64,000 bases of DNA from Fibrobacterota bacterium (lineage in GTDB: Bacteria > Fibrobacterota > Fibrobacteria > UBA11236). How positions within the stretch are numbered: the first letter of the stretch is position 1; every line of letters starts with the position of its first letter. The stretch lies in the NCBI GenBank assembly GCA_028287465.1, contig JAQBPO010000072.1, positions 50,638 to 114,637 of the forward strand, read 5' to 3'. The translations under genes and the position numbers were made by a program. Below, one piece after another: positions 41,977 to 49,587 of the stretch. The notes beneath the pieces are model-generated. The model was not told the DNA's origin, ran no database searches, and saw only the letters and a list, made by a program, of their open reading frames with translations.

Positions 41977-43716
41977 TCAACGCTTGTCGAAACGCAGGAG
42001 GCGGCTGTCCTGACGCTGGCTTTCAAAGGAAAGCTGGATCCATTCCTTCGAAAAGGACTTTTTCGCCGCCCGGGCCTCGTCAATGGCGCCTTTGAAGTAA
42101 AGGGCCTTGGGCGCGAACGGCCAATCGAAGAACCTGAAGTCGAATCCGACCTTCCAAAAACCCTTCGCATAGGCCTGGGCCGAAGTAACCTTGGTATCCT
42201 CCGCGGATTTCTTCCCGTCCACGTACAGGACCTGGCCGCCGGCCCACAATACGCCCGCGACCATGTGCCATTTCCCATCGTTGAGGGCTTGCGGGCTGCT
42301 GAGGACGTCCGGAAGGGCGTCCTTGATGCCTGACTTGGGGAATACGCCGAAATGGACCTTGCCTACCGTGTCCATCCACATATGCCGATCCCGGGAGGTG
42401 TCGACCAATAAGGGGTCCACTCCGAAGCCGATCAACTTTCCGCCTTCGGTCGTGGTCGTTCTGAACCACAAGGAAATGGTGAAGGTGCCCGGAGCGGGAA
42501 AGCTTTTAGCGGTGTAGAGGGTGGTCGAATCCCCGCTGAGATCCACGCCCCAACCCATCGGGGACGGAATCACGTCCGAGGCGGAAACCGCGCCCCCGGT
42601 GAACAGGTCGTTGCCGACGTCCGACGCATCCCGGAAAAAGGGGGGCGTGCCGCCGGTAAGGGCGTTCATATGCCAGATGCTCTGGTATCCGGACGTAGTC
42701 GTATCGAATACGGGTTTCTGGGTCGCGCCCGGCGTGGCGGCGGGATTGCCCCAATACATGCGGATGAACTGGTCGCTATCGTTGGGGAGGATGGTGTCCA
42801 GCTTCACCCAGATGACCGCCTGGGCGGAGGCCTTGTCCCAGGTCTCGATCTCGTAGGAAAGGGGCGCTCCATCCCGCTTGCTGAAGCGCAGGTCATGTCC
42901 GTCCCCGGCCGCCGAGGAGAAAACCGATGCCCCCGGACCCAGGCGGACAAGCAAAGGGAAATTGAACACGGGACCGGTGGTCATGTTGGCGCCGGTAACT
43001 CCGGTGTTCAGGAACAGGCGTGAGGAATGCGCCCAATCCTGGAAGGCCGAGGCCGGGACCGTATCGCCCGGAACGATTTCCACTCCTTCCGAAAGGGTAA
43101 GTCGCGCGGGATGCCGGCCCGAGCCCGTATCCTTCGCGGTGGAGCGATACACGATTTCCGGGCTCATGCCGGCGGGGACGGAATCCAGGATCATCAGGCG
43201 TGATTCGCCTTGAAGCGATGCCGTGGTCACGAACAGGTCGGTTCCGGGCAGGTAGACATAACCGTCCCTGGTGGGCAAGGAATCCGGAATGAGGACGGAC
43301 ACGGCGCCCGATTGTTGGAGGTACTGCCTCGCGGAGGCGACCGTGGTGTCGGAACGGACTTCCACGCCCTGGATGAGGAGGCTGGTCCGGGCGGAGAGTT
43401 GCAATGCCTGGATGTTGTAGCTTCCGGAGTCCACGCTGTCGATCGCGAAGACGCCTTGGGCATCGGTTGTGTCGTACCAGATCCGGGCCGCGGTATCCCG
43501 GACCGGATCGTAGTGGGCGGGCAACAGGCCTACCCGGGTGCCTGGAGCGGGCGCGCCGCCTTCGGAATAAATGACACCCATGACCAGGCCGCGCTTCGGA
43601 GGATTGCCGATTTCCGAAGAGGCCAATCGATCGGTGCCGCATGCCAGCAGGATTGCCGCGCAAGCCCAGAGGATTCCGCGTTCACGGATCTCCGCCACTA
43701 CCGCCCTGGCCTTCAT
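41977..43716 (-). CDS. Lipoprotein with DUF2341 and LamG-type domain
   Basis: A lipoprotein signal with lipobox ILLAC (Cys26) leads a 579-residue surface protein. Residues about 45-115 look like a carboxypeptidase-regulatory-like beta domain (VMGVIYSEGGAPAPGTRVGLL, ARIWYDTTDAQGVFAIDSVDSG in outline). About residues 250-330 match DUF2341 (NFPLLVRLG, DLRFSKRDGAPLSYEIETWDK, WVKLDTILPNDSDQFIRMYWGNP). The C-terminal 200 residues are a LamG/concanavalin-like fold (FTISLWFRTTTTEGG, DGKWHMVAGVLWAGGQVLYVDGKK). Such lipoproteins are common in Fibrobacterota and are thought to bind glycans or partner proteins. The start overlaps the TIGR02147 gene by four bases. Confidence 0.85.
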   Translation of the reverse strand: MKARAVVAEIRERGILWACAAILLACGTDRLASSEIGNPPKRGLVMGVIYSEGGAPAPGTRVGLLPAHYDPVRDTAARIWYDTTDAQGVFAIDSVDSGSYNIQALQLSARTSLLIQGVEVRSDTTVASARQYLQQSGAVSVLIPDSLPTRDGYVYLPGTDLFVTTASLQGESRLMILDSVPAGMSPEIVYRSTAKDTGSGRHPARLTLSEGVEIVPGDTVPASAFQDWAHSSRLFLNTGVTGANMTTGPVFNFPLLVRLGPGASVFSSAAGDGHDLRFSKRDGAPLSYEIETWDKASAQAVIWVKLDTILPNDSDQFIRMYWGNPAATPGATQKPVFDTTTSGYQSIWHMNALTGGTPPFFRDASDVGNDLFTGGAVSASDVIPSPMGWGVDLSGDSTTLYTAKSFPAPGTFTISLWFRTTTTEGGKLIGFGVDPLLVDTSRDRHMWMDTVGKVHFGVFPKSGIKDALPDVLSSPQALNDGKWHMVAGVLWAGGQVLYVDGKKSAEDTKVTSAQAYAKGFWKVGFDFRFFDWPFAPKALYFKGAIDEARAAKKSFSKEWIQLSFESQRQDSRLLRFDKR

Positions 43717-44552
43717 GGACGCATGTCCTTGCCGCCGAGGCTGTTGCTGGTCGGGAAGAACTGGAAATTGATATGGTAGATCCGGTTCGGTCCGGTCATG
43801 GCATCGGCCATGCGCATCAGTTTCTTGCGGAAGCCCTGGATCTCTTCCTTCAAGGTCTGGAATCCGGACTCCGGGAGGGCTACGATGAGGCAGGACAGGT
43901 CGCGTTCTTCCGGCTCGGCCGTGTCCATGGCGATCTTGGCCAGGTCCATGTTCTGCTGGTGGAAGTCCCGGGTCGCCATCTCCAGGGCTTCATCTCCGGT
44001 GGTGATGGCCTGATGGGTGGGTTTGTATCCCGTGCGCGACTTTTCAACCAGTCCCAATTGCAGCAGAAGCTGCACGGCCTTCCTGGCTTGGGCGGCGGAA
44101 ATGGGGGGATTGAGTAGGCTTCCCAAAAGCGCGTAATCCTCTTTGAACCGTACCAAGGTAATCAATTCCCGGATGGTGTTGTAATACCAATGGGAATAGA
44201 ACTCGTAAAACCCTTCCTGAAGCAGTTTCGCAGGGCTTTTCGGGCTGGTTTCCATGAGTTTTTTGAAGAAGAATGCCTTTTCACCCGGGGCTTTGGCCTG
44301 ATTGAAGGCAACCATGTTCTGGAAAAAGGAAAAGGCCTTTTCGTCCAATTGCATGGCCGTGGCGATGGCGAACAGGGCGTTCTTGGACAGGTTGCGTTTA
44401 CCCGTCAGGATATGATGGAGGAAGCCCTTGGATTTGAAGCCGGCCTTGCGCGCGAAAACCTCATAGGAAAAAGCGGGGTTCTGGGTCTTCCGATCGTTGT
44501 AATACTCGTGGAGGAACTGGCGGTAATCCATGTACTCGTAAATGTTGACCAT
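43713..44552 (-). CDS. TIGR02147-family regulator
   Basis: The product from ATG 44552 (279 residues) begins VNIYEYMDYRQFLHEYYNDRK and carries the helix-turn-helix-like SYEVFARKAGFKSKGFLHHILTGKRNLSK, both hallmarks of TIGR02147, a large paralogous family first noted in Fibrobacter. These proteins are presumed DNA-binding regulators. An earlier ATG at 44594 adds unrelated residues and is unlikely, while GGGGGAGAG lies just upstream of 44552. Its stop overlaps the start of the DUF2341 lipoprotein gene (ATGA), so it probably controls or accompanies that lipoprotein. Family assignment is strong; target is unknown. Confidence 0.88.
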   Translation of the reverse strand: MVNIYEYMDYRQFLHEYYNDRKTQNPAFSYEVFARKAGFKSKGFLHHILTGKRNLSKNALFAIATAMQLDEKAFSFFQNMVAFNQAKAPGEKAFFFKKLMETSPKSPAKLLQEGFYEFYSHWYYNTIRELITLVRFKEDYALLGSLLNPPISAAQARKAVQLLLQLGLVEKSRTGYKPTHQAITTGDEALEMATRDFHQQNMDLAKIAMDTAEPEERDLSCLIVALPESGFQTLKEEIQGFRKKLMRMADAMTGPNRIYHINFQFFPTSNSLGGKDMRP

Positions 44553-45033
44553 GATCTTTTTAGCTCTCCCCCACCGCCCTGATGCGGCCACCATTCCGCC
44601 CGCTCCGATAATCTACCACCAGGATGCCGTTTTCAGCTTGGGACATTCTCGGCCGCGATTGGGGTTTTTATTGAAAACGGACGCGGATTCCGGCAGGCAT
44701 TCAGGCCCATGGAATAAGGCTTATATCGTTTAAGGCCGATCCAAGGGCTTTCTAGGCGTTTCCAAAATGGAAACCATTTCTCCGCCCATCGGCCACCGGA
44801 GCCATAAGGCCGGGGGTAAGTTCCATACATGAAAAAACAATTCGGCAGCGGTACGGAAACGACTTCGGTCTGATGGGAACCGGATTCCATGGGGAATCCG
44901 GCATGATTTCGCGGTAAGGCGCCACCTAGGGGATGGCACCGGTCCGATCCAGGCCCACCGGGGGGTGGCTTGGGGAAAAGCCTGGCCGCGGGCCCGGGGC
45001 GGCGTCCCTGCCCGGACCCTCACGCAACGTGGG
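44553..45033. other. Structured intergenic region without a gene
   Basis: I see no credible coding sequence in these 481 bases, which lie upstream of the TIGR02147 gene and downstream of ubiX. The region holds several inverted repeats: GTTTCC-AAAAT-GGAAAC (44758-44774), CCGGATTCC-ATGG-GGAATCCGG (44880-44901) and further GC-rich hairpins between 44910 and 45000. The last group could end ubiX transcription, and the first could be an operator for the regulator. I could not match the region to a known structured RNA. Confidence 0.45.
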
Positions 45034-45588
45034 TTACGGCTCGCGCCAGCGCTTCCCTACCTGATGGTTCTCCAACCCAAGCTGATCCAGCACCCTGGCC
45101 AGCACGGTATCCACCAGATCTTCGATGGTCGCGGGCTTATGGTAGAAGGAAGGGCTGGCGGGCACGATCACGCTCCCGTAATCAGCAAGGACCTTCTGGT
45201 TCTGCAGGTGAAGCGCGCTCATGGGCGTTTCCCTGGGCACGATGATAAGCTTCCGCTTCTCCTTCAGGCATACGTCCGCGGCCCGCGTCAGCAGGCTGTC
45301 CCCTATTCCATGGGCGATTTTGCCCAGGGTCCCCATGGAGCATGGGATCACCACCATGCCCTGGTGGAGATAGGAACCGCTGGAAATAGGGGCGAAAAAG
45401 TCCTTGTTGTCGTATACCCGATCCGCCTTCGCCGCGGTATCCGGAAAGCCTTCGTAGGCGCAGACCTTCTTGCCCATTTCCGTGAGAACCAGGTGCGTTT
45501 CCTGGCCCAGATCCTTCAGATGGGTCAACAACCGATCCGCATAGATGGCTCCGGACGCTCCGGTTATGCCGACGACGATCCGTCCCAT
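45034..45588 (-). CDS. ubiX: Flavin prenyltransferase UbiX
   Basis: UbiX joins a dimethylallyl group to FMN to make the prenyl-FMN cofactor of UbiD-type decarboxylases. The product from ATG 45588 is 184 residues, beginning MGRIVVGITGASGAIYADRLL, exactly the UbiX N-terminus, with IPCSMGTLGKIAHGIGDSLLTRAADVCLKE (in outline) and RETPMSALHLQN. An upstream in-frame extension overlaps ubiE and is rejected. In the futalosine menaquinone route UbiX supports MqnP/MqnL/MqnM-type steps, which fits the UbiA-like gene at 41098. No ubiD gene is present in the window. It lies five bases after ubiE. Confidence 0.95.
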   Translation of the reverse strand: MGRIVVGITGASGAIYADRLLTHLKDLGQETHLVLTEMGKKVCAYEGFPDTAAKADRVYDNKDFFAPISSGSYLHQGMVVIPCSMGTLGKIAHGIGDSLLTRAADVCLKEKRKLIIVPRETPMSALHLQNQKVLADYGSVIVPASPSFYHKPATIEDLVDTVLARVLDQLGLENHQVGKRWREP

Positions 45589-45593
45589 GCCCC

Positions 45594-46292
45594 CTACCCT
45601 TTCACCGCGGTCACGATATGGGAGATGCCGAAGTCGCAAGGGATCACGGTAACGTCCTTGAATCCCTGATCGCGCGCGCAATCCCGGTATTCCGCCGCGG
45701 ACTTGAACCCGCGGATCGATTCCACCAGATAGGTGTAAGCCTGCCGCCGCGAGGAGAAGAACCACCCCAGGAAAGGGATGCACAAGGGTGCGATCCCGTT
45801 GTAGAAGAAACGCGTGAAGATAGTGGTGGGACGGAAGAATTCCAGGGTGATGAACATGCCGCCCGGCTTCAGCAATCGACCGATCTCATCGATGCCAGAG
45901 CCGACCGAATCCAGGTTGCGCATGCCGTATGCGCACAGCACCGCGTCGAACGTCCCAGGTTTGAAACACGGCTTCAGAGCGTCCATGCGCACGAGAGGCG
46001 GGGCCTGGAACTTCTTCCGGGCCTGGTGGAGCATGGGCAGGGAGAAGTCCGCGATGACTCCCATGGCGGGCCGCGGCGCGGATTGCATGTCGGCCCAGGT
46101 TTTCCAGAAATCCCCGGTGCCGCCGCAGAGGTCGAGGACCCGGAAGGAGCCGCCTTCCCCGCCTTTGAGAAGTCCCGCCGCTTTTTTGCGCCATGCCTTG
46201 TCGCGACCGGCGCTCAGGAAATGGTTGAGGAAATCGTATCGGCGGGCTATGCCGTCGAACATATGTTGGATCGCGATGCCCATGGGTTCCAT
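45594..46292 (-). CDS. ubiE: Demethylmenaquinone / quinone C-methyltransferase
   Basis: UbiE/MenG methylates the ring of demethylmenaquinone using SAM. The product from ATG 46292 is about 232 residues, with IQHMFDGIARRYDFLNHFLSAGRDKAWRK at the N-terminus, SAM motif VLDLCGGTGDF, MRNLDS, LLKPGGMFITLEFF and YLVESIRGF, all standard in UbiE/MenG. An in-frame ATG at 46331 is possible but adds residues not usual in the family. It precedes ubiX by five bases on the same strand, so they are probably co-transcribed, and with the prenyltransferase gene form a menaquinone set. It is divergent from the secreted protein at 46442. Confidence 0.93.
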   Translation of the reverse strand: MEPMGIAIQHMFDGIARRYDFLNHFLSAGRDKAWRKKAAGLLKGGEGGSFRVLDLCGGTGDFWKTWADMQSAPRPAMGVIADFSLPMLHQARKKFQAPPLVRMDALKPCFKPGTFDAVLCAYGMRNLDSVGSGIDEIGRLLKPGGMFITLEFFRPTTIFTRFFYNGIAPLCIPFLGWFFSSRRQAYTYLVESIRGFKSAAEYRDCARDQGFKDVTVIPCDFGISHIVTAVKG

Positions 46293-46441
46293 TGCGGAAA
46301 AACCGCCCCGAAAAAAATGCGGAAGGCGCACTTCGGCCCAGCCCGCGGAGGCCTTCCTAGCCTCCTTGCGCCTAAAAATGTATATAAACGGACTCCACTA
46401 GGATTCACGGACCAGGATCGATCTTCGCGGAGTTTGGAACC

Positions 46442-47020
46442 ATGGCACCTCCCCAAAAGCCCTTGAGGGCCCCGTGGTTCCCCGTCCCACTCCTTCTTTT
46501 GGCCGTGCTTATGCCTTTCCCCAGCCCGGTCCAAGCCAAGGATGGCAAGTCCGACACCATTGTCAGGCCGATCAATCCCCCGCGGAATTTCCGGACTTTC
46601 CTTCCGAAACCCGGGGAAACCATCGATGATCCAGCGAGCCAGGTGGTCCAGGTACTTTTGGATCGCCAAGACAAAGGCGACTTTGAGTCCTATATGGTCC
46701 AGATCCTGTTCCGGGGCAAACCTTCCGACCGTACCGTGAGGAAGCTTTGGGACCGGGTCGAGATAGATTTCTTCGATACCGGTAAACCCGCCATGCGGTT
46801 CTCCAAAATCCGGGGCGGCTCCATCGAAGCCAGCTCCCTTGACGAGTTTTATTACAAGGACAATACCGTCAAGGCTGGTACGGGGTCCGGGCCGCATGTC
46901 AAAAGGCTCGTGCGCCTTACCCTGTTCATGCATGAAAAGGCCGATCTCAAATTCCGGGATACCCTGGACCGCACTTTGATCCATTTCCGCATGCCTAAAA
47001 CCGATACGGGCGTGAAATAG
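46442..47020 (+). CDS. Secreted protein with AMIN-like domain (uncertain)
   Basis: The 192-residue protein has a signal peptide (FPVPLLLLAVLMPFPSPVQA) and a single beta-rich domain. The pattern VQVLLDRQDKGDFESYMVQILF, WDRVEIDFFDTGK, VKRLVRLTLFMHEKADLKFRD, RTLIHFRMP resembles an AMIN domain, which binds peptidoglycan-associated or secretin proteins. The resemblance is by eye and could be coincidental. It stands alone, between divergent ubiE and tRNA-Phe. If the AMIN call is right it may serve the PilQ secretin, whose own sequence lacks an AMIN domain. Confidence 0.55.
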   Translation: MAPPQKPLRAPWFPVPLLLLAVLMPFPSPVQAKDGKSDTIVRPINPPRNFRTFLPKPGETIDDPASQVVQVLLDRQDKGDFESYMVQILFRGKPSDRTVRKLWDRVEIDFFDTGKPAMRFSKIRGGSIEASSLDEFYYKDNTVKAGTGSGPHVKRLVRLTLFMHEKADLKFRDTLDRTLIHFRMPKTDTGVK

Positions 47021-47031
47021 CTCCGGAATCG

Positions 47032-47060
47032 TTGACATAGGTTGAGGTAAGGCTTAAATT
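47032..47060 (+). promoter_or_regulatory. Probable promoter of tRNA-Phe
   Basis: A consensus TTGACA at 47032-47037 and TAAATT at 47055-47060 are separated by 17 bases, and the tRNA starts 14 bases after the -10 box. This is the best sigma-70-type promoter I found in the window. Confidence 0.75.
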
Positions 47061-47073
47061 TTGTCCCGCTGAT

Positions 47074-47149
<76 letters not shown>

Positions 47150-47280
47150 GCTAAAAATTTCCTTCCCGCCCGGCTCGTAAGCCGCCCTACCGCAATCACT
47201 TCCACGAGTCCCTTCCCTGCCCCTGGCGGCTCCTATTTGGAGCCCTGGACGGGAAAGGGCCATAACTTCGGCGGACCTCC

Positions 47281-47769
47281 ATGACCAATGCAAGACCCAT
47301 CAGCCCTGAGGGTATGGAAAAACTGAGAGCGGAATGGGAAGAGCTCTGGTATCAGACCCGCCCCAAGCTCCTGGTTGAAATTGCTGAGGCCGCCGCCCAA
47401 GGCGACCGATCCGAGAATGCGGAATACATCTACGGGAAACGCAAATTGCGGGAGATAGACCGCCGCCTTCGCCAATTGGATGACAAAATCACCAAGAGCG
47501 TGGTGGTCGAGGGTGCCCGGGAGACCGGGAAAATCGTCTTCGGGGCCAGGATCCGCCTTCAACGCCTCGATGCCGACGGGAAACCCTCCGGCCAGGAAAT
47601 GCGGGTGCAAATCGTGGGCGTGGATGAAATCGATCCCGTTGAAGGGCGCATTTCCATGGATTCGCCCATGGGAAAAGCCTTGATGGGGATGGCTCCGGAA
47701 GGGAAGGTTGAAGTGATCACTCCCCGCGGTAAGGTGGTTTATGATATCCTGGGAGTGGATTATCCATGA
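47281..47769 (+). CDS. greB: Transcript cleavage factor GreB
   Basis: GreB binds RNA polymerase and triggers cleavage of backtracked RNA, rescuing stalled complexes. The 162-residue protein has the coiled-coil tip motif GDRSENAEYIYGKRKLREIDRRLRQL in outline, with the acidic tip residues and the YIYGK signature of GreB rather than GreA, followed by the FKBP-like domain (IVFGARIRLQRLDADGK, DPVEGRISMDSPMGKALMG). The ATG at 47281 is preceded by CGGACCTCC only, with no strong ribosome site. It lies 130 bases after tRNA-Phe. Confidence 0.93.
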   Translation: MTNARPISPEGMEKLRAEWEELWYQTRPKLLVEIAEAAAQGDRSENAEYIYGKRKLREIDRRLRQLDDKITKSVVVEGARETGKIVFGARIRLQRLDADGKPSGQEMRVQIVGVDEIDPVEGRISMDSPMGKALMGMAPEGKVEVITPRGKVVYDILGVDYP

Positions 47770-47834
47770 TTCCCCGGGTATAGGGTTCCGGGGCGCAGGT
47801 TCAGCCGTAGTTGGGCGAGGAGCGTATGCCGGTT

Positions 47835-48353
47835 TCAATCCTCTCCGAGAAAGTCCTGGAAACAGGCTCGGATATTCTCCCAAGGCAAGGCGTTGGGACA
47901 CGTTTCCCTGCTCAAGTCAGGCAGCAAGGGAAGCAAGCGGGTCTCCCTCAACTTAGCGAATACCTGCGGCAAGGCCGCGTCCGGAAGCGCACCCAGGTGG
48001 GAAACGATTTCGGATCCGATCTTCCGCACCGGCTTGAATGGTCCAGGCACGGCGAGCCCCAGGCTGTAATGCCGCACGATCCCGCGCAAGAAGTCTTCCC
48101 AGCGGATCCCGCCGCGCACCAGCCACCAGGTTCCAGGCACTCCTTCCGGAACCGGTTCCCGGATCGCCTTTACGCAAGTCAGGTCCTTGGCGAACATAGC
48201 GACTACGAAGACGGGAATCTGGTCGAGCCCTCCGGCCGTGGTGCGAACCCGGCAAGCAGCGGCCGGGCCAGCCAGATCGGGATCCGCACGGACGGCTGCC
48301 ATCTGTTTCGCCTTCTCCCAACGCTTGAGAGCGCGATGGTTGTCATCGGACAT
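47835..48353 (-). CDS. Hypothetical protein
   Basis: The 172-residue product shows ordered-looking composition with Trp-rich and helical segments (ALKRWEKAKQMAAVRADPDLAGP, GTWWLVRGGIRWEDFLRGIVRHYSLGLAVPG in outline). I prefer this strand because the opposite-strand frame reads as low-complexity shadow sequence. It lies between two plus-strand genes and has no recognisable domain, signal peptide or transmembrane segment. There is a clear gap to the lipoprotein gene downstream on the other strand, so the two do not overlap. The coding status is moderately sure; function is unknown. Confidence 0.55.
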   Translation of the reverse strand: MSDDNHRALKRWEKAKQMAAVRADPDLAGPAAACRVRTTAGGLDQIPVFVVAMFAKDLTCVKAIREPVPEGVPGTWWLVRGGIRWEDFLRGIVRHYSLGLAVPGPFKPVRKIGSEIVSHLGALPDAALPQVFAKLRETRLLPLLPDLSRETCPNALPWENIRACFQDFLGED

Positions 48354-48415
48354 CGGTCGGCCCTTTCCATTGCGGGTGGATCAAGTATGCTCCTTTTCCA
48401 ATCTAACACCATTTC

Positions 48416-49156
48416 ATGATGCCACGCCTAGCCCGGGGATACCGCCTGAAATACCGAAATGCGCGAACCGCTGCCTGCGCCTTATGGCTCGCAGGGTCCT
48501 TTTCCCTGGCCTTGCAAGGATGCGGCGGATCGCCCTCCCCCTCGGCGCAACCCAAGGTCTACGCTCCGGAAGACATGCCCGATATCTGCCAGGACATCGA
48601 CTTCAACCAGGCGGGAAAGGACATCAAGGAACAGTGCGGCGTGCAGACCCGCAATTACCGGGCTTACAAGAATATTCCCGAGCATCGCAACCTATTGCTC
48701 CCCAAGGGCGCGAAGATAGTGCGGAAGCCCAAATCCCTGGAACTGCGTTTGCAGAATACCCTGCCTATCGAATTGCCGGCGGACCTTGAAGGCAAGCTTT
48801 TGTTCGATGAGAAATTGAGGCGCACCTTCATCAAGACCCGGATGGATTATTGCGAGTTTTTCCCAGAGAATTCCACCGAGAGGTTGCGGATCATCAAACT
48901 GGACATCCCGTTCGATATAGGGGGTGAGAAATCAGTCTGTTATACCGTGGAGTCCAAGCCCAATACGGCTCAACGCAAGGCCGGTTTCGCCGGAAGGTTG
49001 GAACCGCTCGAATGCACGGATTTTATCAGATTGAAAGCGGTCTACAAGAATGCGGGCGAAGGCAAGGACGACGTCTCGCAATCGCCTTCGGACTCAAGCG
49101 GCTCTTCCACGAATGGGATGGGAAATCCGGGGTCTGGAAAGGATTCCGGCCAGTGA
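48416..49156 (+). CDS. Predicted lipoprotein of unknown function
   Basis: The N-terminus has a basic stretch and a hydrophobic segment ending in the lipobox LALQGC (Cys36), giving a 246-residue lipoprotein; ATG 48416 and 48419 are both possible. The mature part has five further cysteines, two near the start (ICQDIDF, EQCGVQTRNY) and others in MDYCEFF, SVCYTVES and LECTDF, which could form disulfides in the periplasm. The C-terminus is Ser/Gly-rich. I do not recognise a family. Confidence 0.7.
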   Translation: MMPRLARGYRLKYRNARTAACALWLAGSFSLALQGCGGSPSPSAQPKVYAPEDMPDICQDIDFNQAGKDIKEQCGVQTRNYRAYKNIPEHRNLLLPKGAKIVRKPKSLELRLQNTLPIELPADLEGKLLFDEKLRRTFIKTRMDYCEFFPENSTERLRIIKLDIPFDIGGEKSVCYTVESKPNTAQRKAGFAGRLEPLECTDFIRLKAVYKNAGEGKDDVSQSPSDSSGSSTNGMGNPGSGKDSGQ

Positions 49157-49178
49157 CTCGGCCGGATCGTGGGGAAGA

Positions 49179-49430
49179 TCAGCCGGACTGGCCGACCGAA
49201 CTGACGTTATAGGCTTCGACGACATCGGACACCTTGTCCATCTTGCAAAACTCATCGAATCCGAACTCCCTCGCGAAAGTCTGGTTCAATTTTTCAAGCA
49301 AGGCCTTGCGTTCACCGTAGGTTATCTTGTAATCCACAATGAACTTGTCTTCATCACTGATGTCTTCGAGATCGAAGCCCACCACCTCGGCGATGATTCC
49401 CTTGATTTTTACGGCTTTTTCGTTATCCAA
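49179..49430 (-). CDS. Acyl-carrier-protein-like protein lacking the phosphopantetheine serine
   Basis: The 83-residue acidic protein is built like an acyl carrier protein: helix 1 (KIKGIIAEVVGFDLEDISDED), a middle helix (GERKALLEKLNQTFAREFGFDEF) and helix 4 (KVSDVVEAYNVS). Aligning the ends, the DSL motif that carries phosphopantetheine falls on T-Y-G-E, so there is no serine in the normal place. It therefore probably cannot carry an acyl group unless another residue serves. The start is TTG 49430 with a good ribosome site (AAGAGGA). The gene and its 157-base upstream region are AT-richer than their surroundings. It is divergent from the SppA-fusion gene. Confidence 0.7.
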   Translation of the reverse strand: MDNEKAVKIKGIIAEVVGFDLEDISDEDKFIVDYKITYGERKALLEKLNQTFAREFGFDEFCKMDKVSDVVEAYNVSSVGQSG

Positions 49431-49587
49431 TTTGGTTCCTCTTTTTTCAAAGAAAGAAAAATAGTGGCAAAATCCAAGTGGTTGAGCGGATTTTCCTCGA
49501 CTCTAATAATCATAAAGCCTCTATCCTTTAATTTACGAAGTGAACGCGCCGCACACGATCTTTTTCTTGGGAAAATGATTACACTCC

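Noticed and set aside
44633..44890. Short minus-strand frame in the 44.6-45.0 kb gap
   Set aside because: No ribosome site, no hydrophobic or domain pattern, and it spans inverted repeats.
47811..48419. Plus-strand frame overlapping the hypothetical gene at 47835-48353
   Set aside because: Composition is Arg/Gln/Ser-rich without ordered segments; the minus-strand frame looks more protein-like.
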